A stretch of 64,000 nt of DNA from Alteraurantiacibacter sp942492755. Lineage in GTDB: Bacteria; Pseudomonadota; Alphaproteobacteria; Sphingomonadales; Sphingomonadaceae. Under the pieces are notes generated by a model. That model was not told the DNA's origin, searched no databases, and worked only from the letters and a program-made list of their open reading frames with translations. Shown one piece after another: positions 16,126 through 24,984 of the stretch. Position 1 is the stretch's first letter. Each line of letters opens with the position of its first letter. Position numbers and translations under genes: made by a program. Where the stretch lies: assembly GCA_942492755.1 (NCBI GenBank), contig OW818640.1:434001-498000 (forward strand). The letters are read 5' to 3'.

Positions 16126-17370
16126 TTAACCCCGAAAACGCGCGATGAAGAAGCCATCGATGCCGCCCTGTTCGGCCAGCATGCCGGGATGGGTCCGCAA
16201 GGTGCCATCGGCTGACGGGGCGATGCCCGGCGGCAGCTCGTCCTGGCGAATCGGATCAGGGGTTAGCGCAATGCGCGCGGCCTGTTCCTCGCCTTCGGCC
16301 GGTTCCAGCGAGCAGGTGGCAAAGACCAGCCGCCCGCCCGGTTTGACCCAGCCCGTCGCCCGTTCGACCAGCGCGGCCTGCAGTTCAGCCATTTCGCCGA
16401 TCTGGCGCGGGCCGATGCGGTGGAGCACATCCGGGTGGCGGCGGCAGGTGCCGGTGGCGGTACACGGCGCATCGAGCAGCACGGCATCATAAGGCTCGCG
16501 CGGCTGCCAGGTGAGCGCATCGGCCTCGATCACATCGGCCGACAACCCGGTGCGCCCCAGGTTTTCGCGTAATCGCTCCAGCCGCTTCTCGCTCATATCA
16601 AGCGATGTGACCCGCCAGCCGGCCGCTGCCAGTTGCAGTGTCTTGCCGCCCGGCGCGGCGCACAGGTCCAGCGCAAAGCCGCCCTCGCTACTGCCCAGCA
16701 GACGGGCGGGCAGCGATGCAGCCAGATCCTGCACCCACCACGCGCCAGCGCCAAACCCGTCGAGCTTCTCTACCGCCGTGCCGCGGGCCAGCCGCACATG
16801 GCCGGGCATCAGCGACACCCCGCCCAGCCGTTCGGCCCACTCGGCAGTGGTCGCAAAATCACGCAGGGTCAGGTCGAGCGGCGGCGGCACGGCAAGGCCG
16901 GGGGCGATTGATTCGGCCTGATGGCCCCATCGCGCCAGCGCCAGATCGGGCAGGGTCGGCACAGCAGGCAGGGTGGCGGCACGCTTTGACAAGGTGGAAA
17001 ACACCCCGTGCGCCAACTTGCGCGGGCCACCATCGAGCAGCGGCAGCGCGGTGGCCACCACGGCATGCGGCGGGGTTTCCAGCCGCAGCCATTGCGCCAG
17101 CATCAGCCGCAGCACGGTGCGCGCCTTGGCATCATCGGGCAGGCGGTTGCGGGTGGCGCTGTCGATCAGCGCATCGAGATCGGTCATCCAGCGCAAAGCC
17201 TCGCCCGCAATGGCGCGGGCCAGCGCGCGATCGGCCCCGCCCTGCACACCCTTGAGCGCGCGGCCTTGCGCAGTGTCGAGCGTCTCGCCCCGGCGCAACA
17301 CCGCGTCCATCAGCTTGAGTGCGGCGCGGCGGGCGGGCAGACCGGCGGGATTGTCGTTGATTTCAGCCAT
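16126..17370 (-). CDS. rsmB: 16S rRNA (cytosine-5)-methyltransferase RsmB
   Basis: 414 residues. An N-terminal NusB-like RNA-binding domain (about 10-130) precedes a C-terminal Rossmann methyltransferase with LDLCAAPGGKTLQLAAAG for SAM binding and the two RNA m5C cysteines: catalytic FATCSLEPAEGEEQ and DAPCTATGTCRRHPD. It methylates C967-type cytosine in 16S rRNA. The ATG at 17370 is preferred over upstream in-frame codons because the NusB domain begins shortly after it. The SDHAF4-like gene starts 58 bp away on the other strand. Confidence 0.93.
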   Translation of the reverse strand: MAEINDNPAGLPARRAALKLMDAVLRRGETLDTAQGRALKGVQGGADRALARAIAGEALRWMTDLDALIDSATRNRLPDDAKARTVLRLMLAQWLRLETPPHAVVATALPLLDGGPRKLAHGVFSTLSKRAATLPAVPTLPDLALARWGHQAESIAPGLAVPPPLDLTLRDFATTAEWAERLGGVSLMPGHVRLARGTAVEKLDGFGAGAWWVQDLAASLPARLLGSSEGGFALDLCAAPGGKTLQLAAAGWRVTSLDMSEKRLERLRENLGRTGLSADVIEADALTWQPREPYDAVLLDAPCTATGTCRRHPDVLHRIGPRQIGEMAELQAALVERATGWVKPGGRLVFATCSLEPAEGEEQAARIALTPDPIRQDELPPGIAPSADGTLRTHPGMLAEQGGIDGFFIARFRG

Positions 17371-17427
17371 CGCTGCAGCCCTTAGTCCCCATTGCATCGC
17401 CGCGCCAGTGCGCCCATCTTCACGCCC

Positions 17428-17586
17428 ATGGTCCAACGCGCAACCCAGCGGCCCTCCGCCTTCGTGAAACCCGCCCACTGGAGCAACGACCCCGCGCCCG
17501 CACCCGCCGAGACCGAAGTGGACGAGGACTTGAGCCCGACCCGCTATGGCGACTGGGAGAAGAACGGGATCGCGATAGATTTCTAG
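17428..17586 (+). CDS. DUF1674 / SDHAF4-like succinate dehydrogenase assembly factor
   Basis: 52 residues. The C-terminal signature LSPTRYGDWEKNGIAIDF matches the DUF1674 family, whose eukaryotic member SDHAF4 (Sdh8) binds the flavinylated SDHA subunit during complex II assembly. The N-terminal half is variable and Pro/Ala-rich. The start at ATG 17428 gives the usual short form; an ATG at 17392 would add 12 residues of no family character. It lies divergent from rsmB, an arrangement common in sphingomonads. Confidence 0.8.
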   Translation: MVQRATQRPSAFVKPAHWSNDPAPAPAETEVDEDLSPTRYGDWEKNGIAIDF

Positions 17587-17611
17587 CGGGCAGTTTTAGC
17601 GCGGGCGACTT

Positions 17612-18190
17612 CTAGCGCTCCTCATCAGCCGACCCGAACACCTTCGCCCAGTCCACCTTCATCAGCGCCACCAGCATGGCCAGCATCGCCACTTGCAGCG
17701 CGATACCCCACGGACTGGTCAGGCTGTCGCGGAACACATCGCCCAGCGACGTATGCTCGGCCACCAGCCCGGCGGACCCGGCATAGAAGGTATAGGACAC
17801 CAGCCGCCCGGCAAAGAACGCCAGGGTGAAGGGCAGGATCCGCACCCCGGTCAGCCCGACCGCCCCGAACAATTGCGCCGAAGGCAGCGGCGACATGGCA
17901 AACAGTGCCAGCGCGGCGATGCCGCTATGCTTCTTGCGTTCAAACGCCGCCCGCGCAGCAGCAAGGTTGGCGCGGGTCTTTTCAGAGACATACCGCGCAA
18001 AGAACCGGAACCCATGCGCCAGCACGAACCGCCCCGATGCCGCCGCCACCGCCGCCACCGGCACCAGCCCCATCAGCGGCAGGTCCGAATTCAGACCATA
18101 GAGTACCAGGATTGCCGCCGTCGGCGGGCCGAACGCGGGCAGCAGGTTGACCCCGAACACCAGCGCGAAAAGGATGAGGTAGGGGGTCAA
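17612..18190 (-). CDS. Small-molecule/VTT (DedA-like) integral membrane protein
   Basis: About 192 residues with five or six hydrophobic helices and motifs such as VNLLPAFGPPTAAILVLYGL and LFAMSPLPSAQLFGAVGLTG, resembling the SNARE-associated/VTT domain of DedA-type membrane proteins, some of which move lipid carriers. The start is uncertain: no ATG precedes the first helix after the hemH stop, and TTG 18190 is the best candidate, 10 nt beyond hemH. Probably in the hemH operon. Confidence 0.7.
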   Translation of the reverse strand: MTPYLILFALVFGVNLLPAFGPPTAAILVLYGLNSDLPLMGLVPVAAVAAASGRFVLAHGFRFFARYVSEKTRANLAAARAAFERKKHSGIAALALFAMSPLPSAQLFGAVGLTGVRILPFTLAFFAGRLVSYTFYAGSAGLVAEHTSLGDVFRDSLTSPWGIALQVAMLAMLVALMKVDWAKVFGSADEER

Positions 18191-18200
18191 GACAAGCGCT

Positions 18201-19223
18201 TCAAACCCATCCCGCCAGTTCGCGCCGCACAAGTCCTTCCAGCATGGCCATGCCGTGTGCGCCATCGTTGAGGCAGGACAGCGCGGCAAATTGCTCGCCG
18301 CCAGCTTCGTTAAACTGTTCGCGGCCCCTGATCGCCAGCTCTTCCAGTGTTTCGAGGCAATCGGCGGAAAACCCCGGCGCGGCGATGGCGAGGCGTTTGG
18401 TGCCCGCCTGTGCCTCCTCTGCCAGTACGGTGTCGGTGGCCGGTTCCAGCCACTTGGCGCTGCCGAACCGGCTTTGGAACGTAGTCCGCACGCGCAGGTC
18501 CGGCCGGTTCAGCGCGGCGGTCAGCAGGCGGGCGGTTTTCAGGCAATGGCAGTGGTAGGGATCGCCCAGTTTCAGCGTGCGCTGCGGCATGCCGTGGAAA
18601 CTGAGCAGCAGCACTTCGGGCGCGAATTCCAGCGCATCCAGTTGTGCGCCAAGGTCTGCCGCCAGCGCCGAAATATAGGCGGGGTCATCGTGATACGGCG
18701 GCATCACCCGCAGGCTGGGTTGCCAGCGCATGGCCTTCAGCGCCTCGCCCGCCTTGTCGACGACCGTGGCCGTGGTGGCCCCGCAGTATTGCGGATACAA
18801 CGGTGCCAGCAGGATGCGTTCGCAGCCGTTGGCCATCAGCGCCTGCAACTGGCGCGGGATCGACGGCTCACCGTACCGCATGGCCCAGTCCACCTGCACT
18901 GCATCTCCCAGACGCTCGGCCAGGCCCACGGCCTGGGCATAGGTGATCGCCGCCAGGGGCGAGCCATTTTCGGTCCACACCTGTTGGTATGCGTGGGCGC
19001 TTTTCTTCGGCCGCACGTTGAGGATGATGCCGCGCAGGATCGGTTGCCAGATGAGCGCCGGCAGTTCCACCACGCGCCGGTCCGACAGGAATTCGGCCAG
19101 ATAGGTCTTAACCGCCGCTGCTGTGGGCGCGGTCGGCGTGCCGAGGTTGACGATGAGCACGCCCACCTTGCCGCTGGCCACCGGCGGGTGATCGGCCGAC
19201 AACTGCTGCGGGGTCCAGGTCAT
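18201..19223 (-). CDS. hemH: Ferrochelatase
   Basis: 340 residues. It inserts Fe(II) into protoporphyrin IX, the last step of protoheme synthesis. Family marks are VLIVNLGTPTAPT at the N-terminus, catalytic His in LLLSFHGMPQRTL, the DPYHCHCLKT segment, FQSRFGSAKWLEPAT and the C-terminal PGFSADCLETLEEL. The start ATG 19223 overlaps the stop of the upstream molybdenum-protein gene (ATGA), so they share a transcript. Confidence 0.95.
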   Translation of the reverse strand: MTWTPQQLSADHPPVASGKVGVLIVNLGTPTAPTAAAVKTYLAEFLSDRRVVELPALIWQPILRGIILNVRPKKSAHAYQQVWTENGSPLAAITYAQAVGLAERLGDAVQVDWAMRYGEPSIPRQLQALMANGCERILLAPLYPQYCGATTATVVDKAGEALKAMRWQPSLRVMPPYHDDPAYISALAADLGAQLDALEFAPEVLLLSFHGMPQRTLKLGDPYHCHCLKTARLLTAALNRPDLRVRTTFQSRFGSAKWLEPATDTVLAEEAQAGTKRLAIAAPGFSADCLETLEELAIRGREQFNEAGGEQFAALSCLNDGAHGMAMLEGLVRRELAGWV

Positions 19224-21622
19224 TGGTCGTCTGCTCCTGCATCGGGTTGCTGGCTATCCAGCGCCTCGGCGGTAGTGGGCTGTCCTGTGGCCCCGTCAGC
19301 CGGAGCAGGTGTTGCCGCTTCGGCGGGCGGCGCGGCCCGCATGGCACGGGACAGGTCGAATGGCAGGCTGCGCAGGCTAAGGCCAGTGGCCGAATGGAAC
19401 GCGGCGGCCATGGCCGGGGCCACTGCCGGAACGCCGATCTCGCCCGGATCGAAGCTGTCCTCCTGGCTGTCGACCAGTTCCACCGTGATGCGCGGGCAAT
19501 CGCCCAGGCCGGGCACGCGCAGTTCGCCCAGCCGCGACAGCGTGGGTCGGCCTTCGTCGTAATCGGTCGAACAACCCAGCGCTAGGCCCAGGGCGAAGAC
19601 TACCCCGCCTTCGACCTGCTGCAGGGCGATGTCGCGATTGACCACGCGGCCAATGTCCACCACAACCGCGATGTCGCTCACATGCAGGCCGCGCTCGCTG
19701 CTGCCGGCCGTGGCGACCACAGCCACCCGGCCGGTTCGCCCGCCCATTGTCATGCGGTGACAGGCAATCCCCTGCCCGGTGCCGCGCCCGCCGCCATCCC
19801 ATTCGGCCAGCCGCGCGGCGCGTTGCAGGCAATCGACCAGCCTGGGATCTCCGCCCAGCATCGAGATACGGAAGCTCATCGGCTCGAACTCGCCACGCCG
19901 GGCCACTTCGTTGATGAAGCTTTCGATCATGAAACAGGTCAGCCCGTGGGCATTGCCGCGCATCCGTCCGCTGGGCAGCGGCAGGTCCACCGGCAGGTGA
20001 TACAGCGCCATGTCGGGAATGGCATAGGGCGGATCGAGCCCTTCCAGTGCCAGCGGATCAAGCTTGCCTGCCACTGCCTCTATGGCGGCCCAGCCGGTCA
20101 GGTTGTCGAACAACCGGTGGCCGAATTCGAGCGCGGCAGGCGGCGTGGCCACCCGGGCGCGCAAGGTGGCGATGCGGCCATCGGGTGTAAGCTGGGCGCC
20201 GATCAGGGCGGCGGCGGGCGGACGCGGTTGCAGTGCCAGCTGTTCCTCAGCCCGCGACCAGGTCAATTGCACCGGAACCGCCAGTTCGCGCGCGATCAGC
20301 GCCGCCTCGATCGCGTGGTCGTGTTCCAGCCGCCGGTCAAAACTGCCACCTGCGGGCATGGGATAAAGCACCACGTCGGCCATGCCCAGTCCGATCGCCG
20401 TGGCCGCTGCCGCGCGGGCGGATTCGGGTGCCTGGCTGGCCATCCACAGTTCCAGCCGCCCATCGATCAGCCGCGCGGTGACACAGGCGGTCTCGATCGT
20501 GGCGTGAACGGCAGGGGCCACATCATAGCGCAGCGCCATTGTCGGGGTGTAGTTGGCATCGCCCTCGCCCCGGCTGGCCAGCAATTGCCCCGCGCCGCGC
20601 CGGACAGCATCGTCCAGCGCAGCCTCGATCCGTTCGGTGCGGACCACGCGTTCAGCCGCAAAGCGCGGGTTCATCGCGGTAAGCGCGCGTTCCGCGCTCC
20701 ACCAGTCGGTCGCGGCGGCGGCCAGCCAGCGCTTGCCGCGCACCACCCCTGCCAGTCCGCGAATTCCGGCGGCGTTCTGCAGGTCATAGCCGACCAGTTC
20801 GGCCTGATCGCGCGGGCCATGCCGGATCGCCGCATAGACCATGTCGGGCAGGCGCACATCGGCGGCAAACAGGTACGAGCCATCGACCTTGGATGGCAGG
20901 TCGAGCCGGGGAAAGGCGCTGGCCGCGCCATCGTCCCCAGCGGCCAGTGCAGGATCGTCGAACACCGGATCGCGCGGAGCTTGCGGGCGCAGCGGCGGAG
21001 GATCGGGCGGATCGAACCCGGCGGCTTCCAGCGCCAGGTCACCAAAGGTCAGGCTTTGTTCGCCATAGGTGACAAACCCGCCGGAAACCTCGCATTGCTC
21101 CCATGCCACGCCCCACCGTTCGGCGGCAGCCATTTCCAGCATGGCGCGGGCCGAGGCGGCGGCCAGACGGCAGGGCAGTTCATAGGCCGCCATGCCCGTG
21201 CCATCGGCGGTGGCGGAAAAGCTGTTGCGTTCGGCCCAGCGGCGCAGCAGCAGATCGTCAGGTTCATCAGCCAGCGCGGATATGGCAGGCCGCCACAGCG
21301 GGGCCCAACGCGCGGCCAGCGGCAAGTTGGCATAGGCCCCGCTGACCGGCGCGGGCTCCACTGCCACCTGCCGCCAGTCGGCCCCCAGTTCCATCGCCAC
21401 GACCTGCGGCAACAGCGTGGTAATGCCCTGCCCCATTTCCAGTTGCGGCACCGACACGGTGACCACGCCATCGCTGGCAATCTTGAGCCAGGCGTCGAAT
21501 GCGGTCTCGCCCGCCAGCGGATCAAGCGGACTGTCGAACCGGCGCGGCAGCAGCGAGAAGGCGACCAGCAGCCCACCGCCAGCGGCAGCCCCTGTCAACA
21601 CCCTGCGCCTCGTCAGCTTCAA
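19220..21622 (-). CDS. Molybdopterin-binding oxidoreductase, isoquinoline 1-oxidoreductase beta-like
   Basis: 800 residues of the xanthine dehydrogenase/aldehyde oxidase large-subunit family. A Tat signal (TRRRVLTGAAAGGG) implies export already folded with Mo cofactor. IorB-type landmarks include VSVPQLEMGQGITTLLPQV near the N-terminus and the late GEIGVPAVAPAMAAAFHSATG with the active-site Glu region. Enzymes of this type hydroxylate N-heterocycles or oxidise aldehydes and need a [2Fe-2S] small subunit (IorA type) and a cytochrome; no such gene is adjacent. The last 30 residues are a low-complexity Ala/Asp/Gln tail. The stop overlaps the hemH start by 4 nt. Confidence 0.87.
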   Translation of the reverse strand: MKLTRRRVLTGAAAGGGLLVAFSLLPRRFDSPLDPLAGETAFDAWLKIASDGVVTVSVPQLEMGQGITTLLPQVVAMELGADWRQVAVEPAPVSGAYANLPLAARWAPLWRPAISALADEPDDLLLRRWAERNSFSATADGTGMAAYELPCRLAAASARAMLEMAAAERWGVAWEQCEVSGGFVTYGEQSLTFGDLALEAAGFDPPDPPPLRPQAPRDPVFDDPALAAGDDGAASAFPRLDLPSKVDGSYLFAADVRLPDMVYAAIRHGPRDQAELVGYDLQNAAGIRGLAGVVRGKRWLAAAATDWWSAERALTAMNPRFAAERVVRTERIEAALDDAVRRGAGQLLASRGEGDANYTPTMALRYDVAPAVHATIETACVTARLIDGRLELWMASQAPESARAAAATAIGLGMADVVLYPMPAGGSFDRRLEHDHAIEAALIARELAVPVQLTWSRAEEQLALQPRPPAAALIGAQLTPDGRIATLRARVATPPAALEFGHRLFDNLTGWAAIEAVAGKLDPLALEGLDPPYAIPDMALYHLPVDLPLPSGRMRGNAHGLTCFMIESFINEVARRGEFEPMSFRISMLGGDPRLVDCLQRAARLAEWDGGGRGTGQGIACHRMTMGGRTGRVAVVATAGSSERGLHVSDIAVVVDIGRVVNRDIALQQVEGGVVFALGLALGCSTDYDEGRPTLSRLGELRVPGLGDCPRITVELVDSQEDSFDPGEIGVPAVAPAMAAAFHSATGLSLRSLPFDLSRAMRAAPPAEAATPAPADGATGQPTTAEALDSQQPDAGADDQ

Positions 21623-21658
21623 GCCCGTTAAGCTCCTCTTGGCCCGTTTATGCCCGTT

Positions 21659-22627
21659 TCAACCCTGTTTGCTATCCAGCCATTGGGCCAGCCGGACCGC
21701 AATGGCGGCAAACACCTTGCCTTGCTCGCCATCATTGGCGGCGGGCGGCTGGCCGGAATCGCTGGCCACGCGGATCGCCATGTGGAGCGGCACCCGGCCA
21801 AGGAATTCGTGCCCCAGCGCCCGCGCCGCAGCTTCCGCGCCGCCGTTGCCGAACGGATCGCTCGCTTCGCCGCAATGCGGGCAGACATAGCCGGCCATGT
21901 TCTCGACCATACCGACAACCGGAATATTTGCCTGCGAAAACAAATCGATGGCGCGGGTCGCGTCGATCAGGGCCAGATCCTGCGGAGTGGTGACAATCAG
22001 CGCCCCATCGGGCTTGAACTTCTGCAGCATGGTCAACTGCACGTCGCCCGTGCCGGGCGGCAGGTCGACCAGCAGCAGTTCGGCATCGCCCCAGTCGGCT
22101 TCCATCATCTGGGTCAGCGCCTGGCCCACCATCGGTCCGCGCCAGGCGATCGCCTTGCCGCCTTCGACCAGCTGGGCCATCGACAACAGCTTCACCCCGA
22201 ACTCGCTCTCCACCGGGATCAGGGTATTGCCCTCGGCCCGCGGTTTGCCGCGTGCCGGATCGAGCAGCATGACCTGGCTGGGGCCATAGATATCAGCATC
22301 GACCACGCCGACCTTGCGGCCCATCTTGGCCAGCGCCACGGCCAGGTTGGCGGTCAGGGTGGACTTGCCGACCCCGCCCTTACCCGATCCCACGGCCACG
22401 ATGCGGCGCTTCACGCGCTCGCTCATCAGCGCCACGCGGACCTCTGTCACGCCCGGCACGGCAGCGGCGGCCTGCTCCAGTTCCTTCTGCAATTGCGCTG
22501 CCGCGCTGCGGCCCAGGGCCCCCGCATCGGCCACGATCGTGGCGACGCCATCGGCAAATTTGACCGAGCGCACCATGCCGGCAAGTTCGGGTGGGAGGGC
22601 TTGGCGAATGGTTTCAGCGCTGCTCAT
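21659..22627 (-). CDS. mrp: Iron-sulfur cluster carrier protein, Mrp/ApbC (NBP35-type P-loop ATPase)
   Basis: 322 residues. An N-terminal DUF59/MIP18-like domain (about 1-80) is followed by a deviant Walker A GSGKGGVGKST, DADIYGPS, DLPPGTGD and the C-terminal YVCPHCGE whose CxxC binds a bridging [4Fe-4S] cluster at the dimer interface. It delivers Fe-S clusters to apo-proteins. It is divergent from hflK with 92 bp between the starts. Confidence 0.94.
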   Translation of the reverse strand: MSSAETIRQALPPELAGMVRSVKFADGVATIVADAGALGRSAAAQLQKELEQAAAAVPGVTEVRVALMSERVKRRIVAVGSGKGGVGKSTLTANLAVALAKMGRKVGVVDADIYGPSQVMLLDPARGKPRAEGNTLIPVESEFGVKLLSMAQLVEGGKAIAWRGPMVGQALTQMMEADWGDAELLLVDLPPGTGDVQLTMLQKFKPDGALIVTTPQDLALIDATRAIDLFSQANIPVVGMVENMAGYVCPHCGEASDPFGNGGAEAAARALGHEFLGRVPLHMAIRVASDSGQPPAANDGEQGKVFAAIAVRLAQWLDSKQG

Positions 22628-22706
22628 GGCGCCCTGCTAGCGGCACTTGGCGCAAGACGCAGCGAAAATTGCGCGTCTCTCCCCTGTTTTTTGCCGATTT
22701 GCCTCT

Positions 22707-22712
22707 TATACA
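22707..22712 (+). promoter_or_regulatory. -10-like box very close to the hflK start
   Basis: TATACA lies only seven bases before the hflK ATG at 22720. No good Shine-Dalgarno sequence is present between them and no clear -35 hexamer was found (CTGTTT at 17-bp spacing is weak). If used, transcription would start at or next to the ATG, giving a leaderless mRNA. Confidence 0.3.
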
Positions 22713-22719
22713 GGTTGGC

Positions 22720-23982
22720 ATGGAGAGATTGGGCGGACTGTTCGACAAAATCGCTTTGGCGATGGCTGGTAAACGCAATCCCTGGGGCGGCTCGGGGAGT
22801 GGCTCTGGCGGCAGCTCGGGGGGCGGCTCTGGCGATGGCCCTTCTGATGATGGCCCGCAGGATGGTGGTCCCCCAAGCAATGGCCCCCAGGGCGAGGGCG
22901 AAAGCACCCCGCCACGCGGTCCACGCAATCCCTGGCTGCCCGGCGGCAGCGGCGGCAACGACAGCGGCACGAATGGCAGCGAGACCGACAAGCCGCGCCG
23001 TTCGGCCTCGATCGAAGACCTGTTCAAGCATCGCGGCCCCGAAGGTCCGCGCCGCAGTGGCGGCGGCGGGCCGCGCGGCCCCAATTTCCGCCTGCCCGAA
23101 CGGCCGGGCGGAGGCAGCTGGCTGCCGCTGGCGGCAGGTGCCGTGGCGGTCGTCTGGCTGTTTGTTTCCAGCGTCCATTTCATCCAGCCGCGCGAACAGG
23201 CAGTAGTCACCTGGTTTGGCGGGAAGTTCAGCGGAACGCTGGATCCCGGCACCAATTTCACCATGCCCTGGCCAATCCAGATCGTCGACGTGGAGAATGT
23301 CAGCGAAATCAAGACCGAGCGGATCCCTGATGGCACCGAGGAAAAGCTGATCCTCACCGCCGACCAGAACCTGGTTAACCTGTCCTATCTCATCCGCTGG
23401 AACATCTCGGACCTGTCACTGTACCGCTTCCAGCTGGCCGAGCCTGACGAGACCCTGCGCGAAATGGGCGAGGCAGCGATGCGCGCCGCCGTGGCCGAAC
23501 AGTCGCTCGACCGGATCCTGACCGGTGAGGGCCGCGCCGCTGCACAAAGTGTCGTGCGGGCAAATATGCAGGCCATGCTCGATGCCTTCCGCTCCGGCAT
23601 CCAGGTCCAGGGTGTGGAAATCGAACGGACCGATGCGCCCGAACAGGTGATCGAGGCCTTCAACGACGTGCTCGCCGCGCGCCAGAATGCCGAACGCGCG
23701 ATCAACGATGCCCGCCGGTATGAACAGCAGTTGCTGGCTCAGGCCCAGGGTGATGCTGCCGCATTCGACAACATCTATGCCGAATACCGCCTGGCGCCCG
23801 AAGTCACTCGCCGCCGCCTCTACTATGAAACCATGGAAAGCGTGCTGGCCAAGACCGACAAGACAATCGTGGAGACTTCCGGCGTGACACCGTACCTGCC
23901 GCTGCCTGAATTCCGCCGTCGTTCGGTGGCTGCGACTGCGGCCGATCCGGTCGCGCCCACTCCCCCTGCGGGAGGGCAGTGA
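22720..23982 (+). CDS. hflK: FtsH protease modulator HflK (SPFH family)
   Basis: 420 residues. A Gly/Ser/Pro-rich cytoplasmic N-terminal region (about 1-125) precedes one membrane helix (about 133-152, LPLAAGAVAVVWLFVSSVHF), then the periplasmic SPFH/band 7 domain (FIQPREQAVVTWFGG...) and a coiled-coil region rich in Ala, Arg and Gln. With HflC it forms the HflKC cage around FtsH and moderates membrane protein turnover. hflC follows after one base. Confidence 0.95.
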   Translation: MERLGGLFDKIALAMAGKRNPWGGSGSGSGGSSGGGSGDGPSDDGPQDGGPPSNGPQGEGESTPPRGPRNPWLPGGSGGNDSGTNGSETDKPRRSASIEDLFKHRGPEGPRRSGGGGPRGPNFRLPERPGGGSWLPLAAGAVAVVWLFVSSVHFIQPREQAVVTWFGGKFSGTLDPGTNFTMPWPIQIVDVENVSEIKTERIPDGTEEKLILTADQNLVNLSYLIRWNISDLSLYRFQLAEPDETLREMGEAAMRAAVAEQSLDRILTGEGRAAAQSVVRANMQAMLDAFRSGIQVQGVEIERTDAPEQVIEAFNDVLAARQNAERAINDARRYEQQLLAQAQGDAAAFDNIYAEYRLAPEVTRRRLYYETMESVLAKTDKTIVETSGVTPYLPLPEFRRRSVAATAADPVAPTPPAGGQ

Positions 23983-23983
23983 C

Positions 23984-24817
23984 ATGTGGCAACAGCACAA
24001 GTCGTCGATCATAGCGGTTGTGGTGGCGCTGGTGGCGCTGCTCAGCACCGTGGTGATCGTGCCCGAGACCCACCAGGGCGTGAAGATCCGCGCAGGCCAG
24101 CCGGTCAACGTGATCAACCGGTTCGATCCGGCCCAGCCCTATGGCCAGACCGGGGCCGGTATCTGGTATCGCATCCCGCTGTATGAACGCATCCAGATGG
24201 TCGATCGCCGCGTGCTCGACCTGGAGATGGAACGGCAGGAAGTGCTCGCGGTCGACCAGCAGCGGCTGGTGGTCGATGCCTATGCTCGCTTCCGCATCAT
24301 CAACCCGGTGTTGATGGTCCAGCGGGCCGGCACCGAAAGCCAGTTGCGGTCAAACCTGCTGCCGATCATGAATTCGGCGCTGCGGCAGGAACTGGGTCGG
24401 CGGACCTTCGCCAGCCTGCTTACGCCCGAGCGCGGCAATGCGATGATCAACATCAAGAACGCCCTGGACGAGCAGGCCCGGCAATACGGTGCCCAGATCC
24501 TCGATGTGCGGATCAAGCGCGCCGACCTGCCCGAAGGCACGCCGCTGGAAGCCGCCTTTGCCCGCATGGAATCCGACCGGCAGGAAGAAGCCGGCACGAT
24601 CCGCGCGGTCGGCGCACGCGATGCGCAGATCATCACGTCGGAAGCCCAGGCTTCGGCGGCGCGCATCTATGCCGATGCCTATAACAAGGATCCGGAGTTC
24701 TACGATTTCTACCGTGCGATGCAGTCATACCGCCGCACGTTCGAATCCGATGAGAGCGAAGCCGCCATCATCATGAGCCCGGATAACGAGTACCTGCGCC
24801 GGTTCCGTGGCGGCTGA
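23984..24817 (+). CDS. hflC: FtsH protease modulator HflC (SPFH family)
   Basis: 277 residues, starting with a membrane helix (about 8-27, SSIIAVVVALVALLSTVVIV) followed by the SPFH domain (VPETHQGVKIRAGQPVNVI...), and a C-terminal segment with ADAYNKDPEFYDFYRAMQSY typical of HflC. Partner of HflK; the two genes are separated by a single base and are followed by degP, another envelope proteostasis gene, in the same direction. Confidence 0.96.
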   Translation: MWQQHKSSIIAVVVALVALLSTVVIVPETHQGVKIRAGQPVNVINRFDPAQPYGQTGAGIWYRIPLYERIQMVDRRVLDLEMERQEVLAVDQQRLVVDAYARFRIINPVLMVQRAGTESQLRSNLLPIMNSALRQELGRRTFASLLTPERGNAMINIKNALDEQARQYGAQILDVRIKRADLPEGTPLEAAFARMESDRQEEAGTIRAVGARDAQIITSEAQASAARIYADAYNKDPEFYDFYRAMQSYRRTFESDESEAAIIMSPDNEYLRRFRGG

Positions 24818-24984
24818 ATCTGGTCGTTGAGACGGAGCAGTTGGCCGACGTGGCGATGATCGACTACAATTGTCGTTCAAAGCCCGTTCAGGTGACCTGG
24901 GCTGGAACGGGGCAGGGACAGACCCATGTCGCCCGCCTGGTTCTTTCAGGCATGCGGCCTGGCCATGACGAGAGCTATTGAAGG

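Noticed and set aside
19682..21631. 649-codon plus-strand frame antisense to the molybdenum oxidoreductase
   Set aside because: It is a GC-driven antisense frame of Gln/His/Arg/Gly-rich composition; the minus-strand product is a recognised enzyme.
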